A stretch of DNA of 64,000 nt. It comes from Rhynchopus sp. YZ270_cl-10. Lineage: Eukaryota; Euglenozoa; Diplonemea; Diplonemida; Diplonemidae. Made by a program: the position numbers and the translations under genes. The notes under the pieces were generated by a model. It made no database searches. It was given only the letters and a program-made list of their open reading frames with translations, and was not told the DNA's origin. Positions 1-9,895 of this stretch are shown here, piece after piece. The stretch lies in the NCBI GenBank assembly GCA_964035575.1, contig OZ037872.1, positions 62,001 to 126,000 on the forward strand, in the 5' to 3' direction. The first letter of the stretch is position 1. Every line of letters begins with the position of its first letter.

Positions 1-40
1 TGCAAAATGCCTCACCGTCCTCGGCGGACGCAGGCACTGA
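1..40 (+). repeat. B-type intergenic hairpin
   Basis: The sequence reads TGCAAAATGCCTCACC followed by GGCGGACGCAGGCACTG. It closely matches the copy at 33508-33546. A GCCT/AGGC stem with a GC-rich loop can form. It is one member of a dispersed family (see 27158, 33239, 33508, 45283, 46567, 47374). Orientation is as written on the plus strand, antisense to the genes. Confidence 0.6.
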
Positions 41-348
41 AAAGAATGGGGGCGATGGTTTCCTTTGGGAACATCCTCAAAGCAGCAACACTGTCATTTT
101 TTGGCATTTGTTTTAGCTATTTATTCGTTAGAACAACACAAAAAAAAAAAAAAAATATTGTCTCCTCAAAACAACCAACAATAACATAAAACGTTGCTAT
201 ACTACAGACACAAACGGATGCATACAAAGGGAGGGAAAGAGTTTTTAAGACACTCTATAGAGCCACTTGATCCGTTCTCTGCGTTAAGTTGTGTTACAAA
301 ATGTGCCGCAACCGTACACACATCTATCACAATCGTTACAAATAATAA

Positions 349-394
349 AAACCCCTTTCATCTTTTGTTTAGTTGGTACGCTACCCACGTCATC
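349..394 (+). repeat. GGTACGCTAC-ACGTCAT module, copy 1
   Basis: A 46-bp stretch around GGTACGCTAC and ACGTCAT, preceded by a TTCAT and TTTGTTT context, recurs at 8702-8748. It is a short dispersed intergenic repeat of unknown role. Confidence 0.45.
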
Positions 395-478
395 AGAGAT
401 TTATATACCATAGTAGAACTGAGGCTGAACCTCAGTTTTGAAGAAAAAAAAAAACTTTTGCAGATTTGGAGAAAAAGT

Positions 479-668
479 TTTTTACAGGCTGTACCCAATT
501 TTTTTTTGCCTGCGGAGCCATTTTTCCTTTTTTGCTCCGCAAAAAAGGGTTCGTTGAGTGACTCTGTCGTGTAAAAGGCTAGATTTTTACACCGTACCCC
601 AATTTTTTTTCGCCTGCGGCGCCATATTATATTATTATTTTTTGCTTCGCAAAAAAAAAATTTGAGTT
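479..668. repeat. Tandem pair of diverged hairpin units
   Basis: Two units of about 75-80 bp (479-552 and 584-664) share the order TTTTTACA, GTACCC, a T-run, GCCTGCGG, then a GC-rich arm followed by an A-run. In the first unit TGCGGAGC (511-518) pairs with GCTCCGCA (534-541). The second unit has a weaker version of the same stem. Confidence 0.5.
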
Positions 669-1550
669 ACGTCCTGATATGGGTGAAAATTGCATCCGGG
701 TGCCCTTTTGTGCACTCCTCCTGAAGGGGTGAAAGGTGCTGTGAATGCTACCCTGCGTGCTGGAGTCAGGCATAGTGCACGTGTGGAGGGACCTGCTGGA
801 GCCCTAGCCAGTGAAGCCCCCTGGGCTAGTACAATGATGATACTTCAATCTTAAGTCCATTTCTTCAAAAAAGCCCCTCCGTGCCTCCAGGCCCCTCAGG
901 AATAGCAACCTCACTTTTTTTGCACTTTTTGGTGCTCCAGGGGGGGCCGATATTGACAGGTCGCTGACAGGTCGTTGCCATAGGGGAGGGTCATTTTTTA
1001 ACGGCCCTTAGCGATTTTTTGGTGGGGCACACACACAGACACACGGTGGCCATACGGACCCTCAGGGTACACGAAGTAACGGGTGGTACAGGTGGTATTA
1101 CATGTAACTTTTGTTACATGTGGTACAGGTGGCGAAATCAGGTAGTGGTACAATGGTTTTGGGGGTGGTTCTGGGCAGCTTTCGGCGGTGATTTCTGGTA
1201 AGACCTAAAAAATCCTCAAAAATCGTTGTGAAAATTATGGTGGGTGGGTTTTTTACACATCGACACATGTAACATGATCACATGTACATTACATGTGAAG
1301 TTACATGTCATTTACGTGTAAGGGTAGTGTAACTTTTTCAGCCTGTTACCGTTACCGCCCGCCGGATTTTTCGAAAACCAAAAAAATAAAGTTATGTAGA
1401 AAGTACCTAGGGAAAAAAGTTATGAAGAGGTTCTATAGGAAAGATGTGGGTGGGGCTGTACAGGGCCCATACCCATAGCACCTCACGATCACTTGGTGAG
1501 TAGGCAATTTTTCTCGAGAGAAAAGTCGTTTTCCTTCACGAGTGTTTTCT

Positions 1551-1865
1551 TGTACACTGTACACTGTACACTGTACACTGTACACTGTACACTGTACACT
1601 GTACACTGTACACTGTACACTGTACACTGTACACTGTACACTGTACACTGTACACTGTACACTGTACACTGTACACTGTACACTGTACACTGTACACTGT
1701 ACACTGTACACTGTACACTGTACACTGTACACTGTACACTGTACACTGTACACTGTACACTGTACACTGTACACTGTACACTGTACACTGTACACTGTAC
1801 ACTGTACACTGTACACTGTACACTGTACACTGTACACTGTACACTGTACACTGTACACTGTACAC
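1551..1865. repeat. Satellite (TGTACAC)45
   Basis: Forty-five perfect tandem copies of the 7-mer TGTACAC. The unit is nearly self-complementary (GTACACTGTAC is an odd palindrome), so each strand can fold on itself. Frames through it are open only because of the 7-bp periodicity; it is not coding. Confidence 0.95.
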
Positions 1866-1880
1866 TACCTATAACTTTCT

Positions 1881-1917
1881 GGTACCTAGACACCCGGTGT
1901 CCAGGGACCTAGGTACC
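1881..1917. repeat. Nested palindrome next to the 7-bp satellite
   Basis: GGTACCTA (1881-1888) pairs with TAGGTACC (1910-1917). Between them GACACC pairs with GGTGTC. This two-tier hairpin begins 16 bp after the satellite. Confidence 0.6.
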
Positions 1918-2762
1918 CAGGCAACATGATTATGAGAAGACACAAAATGCTACACGTAACAGAAAACAAGCTACACGTCACGAAAATAAGGATTTTATTG
2001 TGAAGAAAACTCTGGAAAAATGTAAGAAAATCTCTTCATAACTTTTTTCCCCCTGGTAAAACTTTTTTTTCTTCATAACTTTTTTTCTCCGCCGCCCGCC
2101 GGATTTTTCGAACACCAAAATAACGGTAACAGACCGAAAAAGTTACACTACCCTAACGGTTTTTCACATGTAACATTCCATGTAATGTAACTTACTTCAC
2201 CGCCGTGTGCTCCCCAAACCCCGGGGTACCCCGCGCGGACCCTACACGACGGTGAAGTAAATGACATGTGCCACCTAAAAATGACATGTACTTAACAGGT
2301 CATTTCACCTGTGGCACATGTCACTTTACATGTCAAATGACATGTGGCTAACATGTAAAAAAAGTTACACGTAAATCACAATGTAAGGGGACAATGGGAT
2401 ATACTCGGACATGGATACCCACACAGAATACACGGTTACCCAGACATCTGTCAGGCAATCACTGATTCACTTCACACAGGTCGGGCAGGCGCTGCCTGCC
2501 CATCCTCTTGTTCCTGTCTGCTATCGATTCCAGGTTCAGAACGTTCAGACGTTTAGTCAAAATGCTTTGAGTGACTGCTTCGGCAACATGTCGAAATCAG
2601 CAGCGTCACACAGCCCTGAGTCCCTCAAAGCTGGAGGTGATTTCTACTACAGCTGGTCTGTGAACACATTCACAGAACAGATGTGAAGCGGCAAAGAGTC
2701 GTTCAAGCTGGGATGCACAAGATAGAACGTGTGGATTTTGCACTTTTGACCACCACAGATTA

Positions 2763-3010
2763 TGTACCTGTGTACCTGTGTACCTGTGTACCTGTGTACC
2801 TGTGTACCTGTGTACCTGTGTACCTGTGTACCTGTGTACCTGTGTACCTGTGTACCTGTGTACCTGTGTACCTGTGTACCTGTGTACCTGTGTACCTGTG
2901 TACCTGTGTACCTGTGTACCTGTGTACCTGTGTACCTGTGTACCTGTGTACCTGTGTACCTGTGTACCTGTGTACCTGTGTACCTGTGTACCTGTGTACC
3001 TGTGTACCTG
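2763..3010. repeat. Satellite (TGTACCTG)31
   Basis: Thirty-one perfect tandem copies of the 8-mer TGTACCTG. It resembles the 7-bp satellite (shared TGTAC core), suggesting independent expansion of related seeds within the same fold-back region. Confidence 0.95.
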
Positions 3011-3165
3011 AAAATGGCTAAGTACTATTAAAAAATGACCCACCCCCCCCGATATTGACAGGTCGCTGACAGGTCGTTGACTCATTTCCTATAGCACCAC
3101 TTTTGGTAAGGAAAAAAATCGTATATAAATCCCTGCACGTCATACCAGGCACTCCGCTAGGTACT

Positions 3166-3194
3166 AAAGTTCTGTTGATTGTCAACAGAACTTT
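3166..3194. repeat. Perfect 13-bp stem-loop
   Basis: AAAGTTCTGTTGA, a TTG loop, then TCAACAGAACTTT forms a perfect 13-bp stem. It sits just outside the fold-back region. Function unknown. Confidence 0.7.
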
Positions 3195-3350
3195 TTGAAA
3201 ATGGGGAAAAAAAGAAAAAAAAAAAAAAGTTCTGCTAAGTGGTTCAGACCCGTTCTACCTGTCAAAAAAGCTCAGGAGAAGAAGATATGGAGAGGTGAGT
3301 GCTCAAACGTCCCAAAAAAGTCAAAATCGGGCGTTGGTAAAAAAAAAAGT

Positions 3351-3376
3351 TGCGTACCGTGCGCCTGCGGCGCAAG
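3351..3376. repeat. GCGTACCG hairpin module, copy 1
   Basis: The stem TGCGCC/GGCGCA (3360-3374) is preceded by GCGTACCG. The same module lies in inverse orientation at 6860-6887. Related hairpins with a different stem (GTGGC/GCCAC) but the same GGTACGC flank occur at about 6646-6674 and 6762-6790. Confidence 0.5.
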
Positions 3377-3652
3377 CATGTACCCCACCAACGTGGACCA
3401 TCAACAGAATATTTTCAAAATCGGAAATCCTAGCGGAGAGCCTGCGTCATACGCAAAAAAAAAAAAAAAAAAGAGGGGGAAGCTGGGGTAACACATCGCC
3501 CTCAGACACCACAAAATAATTTATTTTTAAAAAAGCAGACTGGACAGAATATGCCTCGTGCACAAACGTCAGCAAGAGAAGAAAAACTGTACTTTTCAAT
3601 GATGCAAAACACCTGGGATGCCACTGGGGGGAAAATGAACAATATTTTAATG

Positions 3653-3692
3653 TTTTATTAGATGATCCCAAGCTTATCGCCCGTCGCCTTAG
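3653..3692 (+). repeat. A-type hairpin, diverged copy
   Basis: Matches the A family in GATGATCC, AAGC and a CGTCGCCTTA-like end (the family has AGTCACCTTA). The inner stem is degraded. Confidence 0.35.
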
Positions 3693-4187
3693 GAACGTAA
3701 CCACAACAGTAACTTTGGCAAGGAAAATAATGGATACACACACGGGGACGCAAAGAAATTTATGGCAAATTGAACAACACTGTTTTCAGAAAAAAATATA
3801 TCGTAAAAAAGGAAAGTTGCCTTCAAGAACTTACGTACGGCAGTCTAGAAACCTGCGAGAAACGAAAACCTTTTTTTTTTTTTTTGAAAGAAATGACGAT
3901 GGAGGTAAAGAGAGAAAAAAGAGAGAAAAAACTAGGACGCATACTGCTTTCGCCACACAGAACACCGCGCGAATGGGACACAAGAAAAGTAAGCATTGAC
4001 TTGAAATACAACCCCCTATCGTGACAAAGTGTACCTCAGAAGCATAATAATGAATACTAAGCCTTACATCACACCGCAAGACAAAAGCGGCCGACAGTCG
4101 GTCTCTTGAGTCTATGGGCGTAGGGGGGGTTTTTTTGTGTCGGAAACAATTCTAGTGAATTCCGTTCATATTGTGATGACTGTGTAT

Positions 4188-5043
4188 CAGGGCTATTTCT
4201 AAATATGGGGTCCGGGGGGTCCAAAATCTAACCCGGGACACAAATTTTTTGGCAGATTTATTTTGTGCCAAAAACGTCCTTATTTGCATTTTTGGGATTC
4301 ACCCGCGCAGTGGTGGGGTCAATCTCGAAAATTGGACAATTTTTTGACCACTTAAATTTTTGAAAAATATGAGCCCGGTCACTAATACGTGGGGCCCATT
4401 TTCGGCCAAAAAATGCTGCTCAAAAAAATTTTCAGGTGAAAATTTTTCAGCCCCAAAACACACTGCGATTGGCATTTCCGGAATCTGTCCGCGCTGTGGT
4501 GGGGTCAATTTGCCGAAATGGCCAAGTTCTTGGTTTTGATCAAAATGAGCGTGAGGTAAAGGGGCCAAGGTAAATCCCACAAACCAGATTTTCTCACCCA
4601 GATGCTGAAACATGAAAATGCGCGAAAACACCGGCATTTGCATTTCCGGAATCCGTCCGTTCTGTGGTGGGGTCAATTTGCAGAATTGGGCAAGTTCTTG
4701 GTTTTTGTTAAAATGAGTACGGTACCAGTGTGATGTTAGTGTAGAGAACAAGTTTTCTAAGAAACCCCCTCATAGCACCTCCGGCACGCGGCCTGGTGCG
4801 CCCTCTAGGATTTTTCAGAATGCACCAAAACCCCCGTTACTTGCACAATCTGGAAGGAAACTTTCCAACACAAAAAAAATCGGCAACTTTCTTCAAACAG
4901 AAAGCCCATCACCCCCCTCTCGGTAAGTGCTGTAGTACGTGCAATTTTTTTGGCAGCCCTGTATATAAGCCCCGTGCAAATTTTTTGGCAACTTTCATTT
5001 TCCAAAAATCAGGGACAGGGACAGGTTTTTAGAAATAGCCCTG
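4188..5043. mobile_element. hAT-like non-autonomous DNA transposon, copy 1
   Basis: The 856-bp element starts with CAGGGCTATTTCTAAA and ends with its inverse (TTTAGAAATAGCCCTG). It is flanked by a perfect 8-bp direct repeat CTGTGTAT (4180-4187 and 5044-5051). An 8-bp target duplication and CAGGG-type ends fit the hAT superfamily. Inside are three diverged direct repeats around TGGTGGGGTCAAT (near 4310, 4498 and 4667). There is no transposase, so it would need one supplied elsewhere. The intact target duplication suggests a fairly young insertion. Confidence 0.85.
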
Positions 5044-5548
5044 CTGTGTATCTGCGAAAAAAAAAAAAAACGTGCATCTAAAAAAAGGGGGAAGAAAAAT
5101 TTACAAGACGAACCAAATACTCTGCAGCACTGTTCAGTCACTTTAAAGTATTTTCATCATATGCAATCAATAAATTGATAGGATATGGTGAGGGATCAAC
5201 AAAAATCCCACTTTTAAAAAAAAATAACTTCAACGATGATATGTCTTGAACACCATAATCTTAAAAGAAAGCTTGATGCGTGTGTTTGTACCTCGTATAC
5301 ACACACAATCTAAAATAACGTCTAAATCAGAGGAAAAGGGAGGCCACATTCAGGTCGTACAGTTGTTCCAAATTTGGTGTCTAAAAAAAAATTGCCAAAT
5401 TATCACAAAATTCCCAAATCCGCCAAAATTATTTGGACGGCAATTTATTTGGGGCATATTATGTAGAACTGCAGAGCAGAATATTAAGCCAACATCCCTC
5501 AGAGTGTGGGCAAGAGAGAGACAGAGGTAAGAAGAAGAAAAAGAAAAA

Positions 5549-5590
5549 GTTTATGAGATGATCCTAAGCCTCTCGTGAGCCACCTTAAAT
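5549..5590 (+). repeat. A-type hairpin
   Basis: GTTTATGAGATGATCC, then AAGCCTCTCGTG, then CACCTTAAA. This copy keeps the 5' half and loop of the A consensus, while the 3' arm of the inner stem is lost. Confidence 0.5.
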
Positions 5591-6416
5591 AAAGAAAAGC
5601 TTGAAAGATTTTGAATGTGCTTCTCGTGTCACATACCATCTTTGTCACTATCAAAGAAAAAAGTTGAAAAAAAAAGTGCAGACTGTAGCTGCAGGTGGTG
5701 CACAACGCCTCAAAGTGGGCAGACGCAGGTCATTTTTGAATAGGGTGGTGAGATGCATGCAGAGCTTGGCCAGATTTCTGAAAATAATAGGGGGGTGGGG
5801 AAACGTTGCAAGGTTTGTCGTAAACGCCTCAAAGAGCACCGTCCGTACAGAACGTTTCCAGTGTGTTTTGCAGGACTCAAGATAGTTGATTTACCGTGTT
5901 TTTTTTATCAGCAAAAATCAACTCAAAAAAAATGGAGTTTGATAACTCACTGCAAAGCCCAGTTAACTTAGTGGCTTCTGGAACGGATCATCTGTATGAG
6001 TGTGAAAAATTGTGCTCTCATCTCTTCAGAAAATAAAAAAAGGCGCGCGAAAAGAGGAACATTGATCAGTTGCCCTTAAAGAGAAAACCAAACAGTGGTG
6101 TGATTTTTCTAAAAAAAAAAGGTGTAAAAAAAGGTCCTTCTAAGGTATACACTACCCCTGTATAGGTCACACCAAACACAGAAAAGATGTTTTGAAGGCA
6201 CTCAAAAACGGGGGGTGGGAAGGGTGATGGGGCGGGGGAGGGACACCAATACTCATGGGGAAATGCTCATTTGCCTATATTTTTTCTTCTTCGCAGATCG
6301 CGACAAACTCTTTTTGATCTGCCTTCAGCGAAGGACAAAAAAATATAGACAAACGCATTGCAACAAGAGAACAAGCAAAAAAAAAAAAAAGTTGAAAAGT
6401 GCAAAAACGCCTCACC

Positions 6417-7184
6417 CAGGGTTCTAGGTCCAAATAAAAAAAACGGAAACGGAAAAGGTGCTGCAAAAAAAAATTTTCCGCGCTGCGCGCGGAAAATGTA
6501 CCACCCCACAACAGCCTCAAAAAATGATTACTCCAACGACAACGATGCTACCCATCCAAGAATGTGTGGCACGAAAGAATCGTGCGCTTATCAGTAACCT
6601 CAGTACATTTACAAAAAGAAACGACGCTCATGGCACCCAAAGGTTCGTGGCGAAGCCACGGTACGCAACATTTCTAAAATGTTGGCATAAAATAGCACTT
6701 TCGTTGGTAATTATCGTCATTTTCCGTAAATTTTGCTTCCGTATTTTGCTAAAACGAAAGTTTCTGGCGAAGCCACGGTACGCAACATTTCAAAAAAAAA
6801 TCACTTAAAATTGCACATTTTTACTGACAAACTATGTCATGGGAAAGGGTGAGTTGCAATCTTGCGCCGCAGGCGCACGGTACGCTACTTTTTTGCTTTC
6901 GCTTCGGCGTTTGACCACTTGAGTCGAGTTCTCCCACGGTGTGCCCTTGAGCCCCCTCGGGTTTCGCGAGCGCTTTCCTTCTGAATGCGAGCATTTTTGT
7001 ATGAGAAATTGAGATTTTGGGTAGCAAAAAATTCTGTTGTGAGCTGAGTGTAGGAGGGACCCCCGTTACTGGGATTTTTTTTTTTGGGGGGACCCAAAAA
7101 AAATCCCCCCCCAAAAAAAAAAAAAAATCCGAATTTAACGGAAAAGGTGCCGCACCTTTTCCGTTCCCTATACCTAGGACCCTG
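6417..7184. mobile_element. hAT-like non-autonomous DNA transposon, inserted in a B hairpin
   Basis: The 768-bp element has ends CAGGGTTCTAGGT and, inverted, CAGGGTCCTAGGT. CCTCACC is repeated directly on both sides (6410-6416 and 7185-7191), a 7-bp match that may be an 8-bp target duplication. AACGGAAAAGGTGC is also mirrored near both ends. Inside, two hairpins GTGGCGAAGCCAC (second partly lost) followed by GGTACGCAACATTTC lie at about 6648 and 6764. It has no transposase. The flank at 6399-6416 plus 7185 onward resembles the B hairpin at 1-40, so the element landed in one. Confidence 0.75.
6860..6887. repeat. GCGTACCG hairpin module, inverted copy
   Basis: The reverse complement matches 3351-3376 at nearly every base, including the TGCGCC/GGCGCA stem. 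It lies inside the 6417-7184 element, so the 3351 copy may be a remnant of a related element. Confidence 0.5.
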
Positions 7185-8015
7185 CCTCACCGTTCATCGG
7201 GTGGGACGCTGTTGATTTGTGAATTGCTAGCTGCCCGGAGGAGCAAATCTCTGTTGCGCAATAACCACTTCATCCCGATCATGATAGAGAGATGAAACGA
7301 TTGATCAATCCTGGTAACGTTTTTTGTTTTTTTGTTTTGTTTTTTTGAAAACTTTGACAACGTATACCCCCGCGAACGGGCAATCCACGTGACGGATAAA
7401 CGAAAAAGTGTTTTCTTGTTATTCCATTCTTCCATTTATGCTTTATGTTTCACCCTCTCTTGAAGTCGTTTTCTATTTCTTCCAGCTTCCAGTTCACTTT
7501 TTCTTCTCTGAAAACGGCCCCACCCATGTATCCACAACGCAAGCTGTTGGCATTCTGTTCAGTATTGTCGTCCAACAGACGGCCACAAAAAGAAAGTTGG
7601 TAAAGTTAGTATAGTGAATCTAAGCCTCACGAGTTTATCCACACAGTTAGGAGACAACTCTGAAGCCCTGTTATGGTTTTGTTTTTTGCAATATTTTAAC
7701 GAGCGGGGGGTACAGTCAACGCCAGAAAGCGATGAGCAGACAATTAGGAAAAAGGATGCCTTAACAAGATGTCTTTCTACCGTGGACAAAAAGGGCTTAA
7801 ATGAAAATGCCCTCTGCGTTTATATGTCCTTGATAGGGTTGGAGGTGATGTTAAGACACCGGCAGTGCGAAAGTACAATACCAGGACTACTTACAAAGAG
7901 AAGCTGAAAGTGCAAACGCACGCAGGAAATGGAAAAAAAAATATATTCCGATGATGTCCCTGACAGTGCGTGGTTAAGTGTGTGGCGCTTTGTTGGATTT
8001 GAATGTTTTTTTATT

Positions 8016-8063
8016 TTGAAAACTTGGTTGTATTAGTGTAGATACCCAAGGATGAACTCCACC
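8016..8063 (+). repeat. C-type intergenic repeat, copy 1
   Basis: GAAAACTTGGTTGTATTAG, then TGTAGATACCC, then GGATGAACTCCACC. It matches 8796-8843 at almost all positions. Related shorter copies are at 45701-45750 and 45809-45852. Pairing of GTG with CAC and AG/CT arms suggests a weak hairpin. Confidence 0.55.
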
Positions 8064-8701
8064 ATATTTTTTTTTTGATAAATGCAGGGTTTTATCCAGG
8101 ATTCTGGGTTTTTGGGCCTCAGGAAAACCCTGAAATATTGTTGTGGTGTAGTTGCCTCGGTTGTGTTGCCACAGTTGTGCAATCTCCACTTTTTGATAAT
8201 CTGTTCGTTGTTGCTGTAGTTGCTTTTCTTTTCTTATCCCATTTTTCATGGAATGCGCCAAGGATTTGCATAAAAAAAAAAGGCATCCTTAAAAAGTAAA
8301 TCAATGCCATTGTGAACCACCCATAATGCTTTTGGGTCACAAACAAAAAATGAACTTTTGGTCCCCAAAAAAATTGGAGCGTTTTTCCCGCCGAATATGG
8401 ACTTTGTCAGTAGTCCTTGTACTCGAAGCGTTCGTTAGCTCTGGCCATCAACCATGGGGTAAGGGGGGATGATAGGTTTTTTGTAACCAAAAAAAGAAAA
8501 AGGGGGAAAAGACAACGGGGTTTTTGTACACCCCTTATCTATTTTTATTCCCACGCCTTTTGACAACCCAAAACCCGGGTGGTGGGGATTTTTTTTGGCA
8601 TGTTTCATGGTGGGTTTTGTTTATCCGAAAACTCTGCAAAGTAGGGTTTTTTCTGAATTTGAGCCAGTCGTGAGATCAGAGCAGTTCAGAAGAAAGATAA
8701 T

Positions 8702-8748
8702 AAAAACTCCATTCATTTGTTTCGTTTGGTACGCTACGTACGTCATAC
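8702..8748 (+). repeat. GGTACGCTAC-ACGTCAT module, copy 2
   Basis: Second copy of the module at 349-394, with the same TTCAT, TTTGTTT and GGTACGCTAC order. Confidence 0.45.
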
Positions 8749-8795
8749 TCGTGGGGGGTTTTTATGGTTAAGTTTGGCTTTTTTTTTTTTTTTTG

Positions 8796-8843
8796 TTGAA
8801 AACTTGGTTGTATTAGTGTAGACACCCGAGGATGAACTCCACT
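8796..8843 (+). repeat. C-type intergenic repeat, copy 2
   Basis: Second copy of the 48-bp repeat at 8016-8063. Here TAGTG pairs with CACTA and GAG with CTC, giving a clearer hairpin. Confidence 0.6.
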
Positions 8844-9246
8844 ATAGTTTTGTTCTTTTTGACACACAAAATTGCCAAACAAAAACAAAACCTTTTTCCT
8901 AATATCGACCCACATCACCAAGAAGTGGGTTCTGACTGCTTCAATATCACATGAGGGCTAGGGGGTTATTTTAAACTTTTTTTGTTTTTTTGTTTTCTGA
9001 AGGCCATTTGTGTCCCAGGGTCTAAGGCTAAATGATGAAGTGCCAACAATAAAAACGGTGCAAGAAAACAAAGCATTCCCCCCTCGGCTTCTGGCTCATG
9101 TCTACACGATCTGCTCTAACAAACATGGCAAACGCACAGCAAGCCTGCTTACCGGAGGGGAACACTATCACTAATTTTTTTCCCGAATAAAAAAGATGGG
9201 GTGTTATGGCATATGGTTTAAAAGAATACCGCAAAAAAAAAAATGT

Positions 9247-9314
9247 TGAAATACAAAGCCCTCTCGTGAACAGTGTACCTTGGTACATGACTGGCTACCG
9301 GGGTGGACACCCAA
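9247..9314 (+). repeat. D-type intergenic repeat, copy 1
   Basis: AATACAAAGCCCTCTCGTGA, then ACAGTGTACCTTGG, ending in GGTGGACACCC. It recurs at 45486-45550. The first half looks like a variant of the A hairpin (AAGCC, TCTCGTG, ACCTT). Confidence 0.55.
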
Positions 9315-9495
9315 AAGAATCAACTCATCTGTACTGAACCTACTGGGATATTTACAAGACAGATGGGATTTTGACCACGAGAAAAGAAAAAAGAGAAAAG
9401 AAAAACGTTGAAGGATGACTACGCCCTCTGGGTACATGACACATTGAAAACAGAATGTGTCCCGCGGACACATCAAAAGGGCATTTTCTTTTTGG

Positions 9496-9540
9496 TAAGA
9501 TGAACCCAAGCCTCACACACTTAGCATGTCACCTCAAAAG
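9496..9540 (+). repeat. A-type hairpin, diverged copy
   Basis: TAAGATGAACCCAAGCCTC is followed by ACTTAGCATGTCACCTCAA. It keeps the TAAGATGA start and TCACCT end of the A family. Confidence 0.5.
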
Positions 9541-9895
9541 GAAGGTGGGCCCTCTCGCATACGCTGGCACGGGATCTGAGCTGTGAACACAAAGAGAAAA
9601 CTGTTAAACCCCTTAGCCGCTTCTTTGAAGCTACCAAGGGCGAGGTAAAAAAAAAAGCCCTCAAACGATGCAGTGCAGTGTTGCAGTGGGGAAGGGAAGA
9701 GGTAAAGGCGGGGCAAAGCGGATGAGATATAAGATGAAAAAAAAAAAATCAGAAAAACTGTCGAAAGAACGAAGGAAAAAACGGAAAAACCTGAGAACAC
9801 AACAGAAAAGTACAAAAAAAACGTTTCAATAATAACGTTATTCGGGGGAGAGAAACTGACCAAAAAACATTACAACTTTTTTATTTCTTATCTTC

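Larger units (their letters stand above)
949..3079. repeat. Fold-back region around two satellites
   Basis: Arms at 1321-1354 and 2121-2154 are 34-bp inverted repeats with two mismatches. Arms at 1410-1429 and 2032-2051 are a perfect 20-bp inverted repeat. A GGGTCATTTTTTAA motif near 988 is inverted near 3030. A 29-bp direct repeat beginning GATATTGACAGGTCGC and containing GACAGGTCG twice lies at 949-977 and 3051-3079, just outside. Many CATGT/ACATG palindromes fill 1255-1330 and 2160-2370. Whether this is one mobile fold-back element or nested insertions is unclear. No transposase is seen. Confidence 0.5.
1..9895. other. Gene-poor, repeat-rich intergenic region
   Basis: I see no convincing gene here. 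Open frames are short, overlap A-runs or satellites, and lack the GC-rich composition of the genes to the right. The region carries two simple satellites inside a fold-back arrangement (about 949-3079), two short DNA transposons (4188-5043 and 6417-7184), hairpin repeats listed separately, and long A or T homopolymers. No tRNA or rRNA was recognised by eye. Confidence 0.7.

Noticed and set aside
1433-1912. Open frames on both strands encoding YSVQCTV or LYTVHC repeats
   Set aside because: They are translations of the 7-bp satellite; every frame is open because the unit lacks stops in all phases.
1551-3010. CRISPR-like array
   Set aside because: The repeats are contiguous with no unique spacers, and the sequence is eukaryotic.
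949-3079. 29-bp direct repeats as ends of a retroelement
   Set aside because: Far too short, no coding remnants between them, and the interior is satellite and inverted arms.
2606-3085. Frames with VPVYLCTC or TGTQVHRY repeats
   Set aside because: Translations of the 8-bp satellite, not a protein.
7614-7907. 97-codon plus-strand frame
   Set aside because: Composition is that of intergenic DNA, no recognised motif, and it begins within A/C-hairpin-like sequence; not enough to call a gene.
8092-8132. Another CAGGG element (CAGGGTTTT ... AAAACCCTG)
   Set aside because: Only about 40 bp between ends and no flanking target duplication; more likely a simple hairpin.
9016-9030. CAGGGTCTAAGG as the left end of a further transposon
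   Set aside because: No matching inverted end with a direct flank was found within the following few kilobases.
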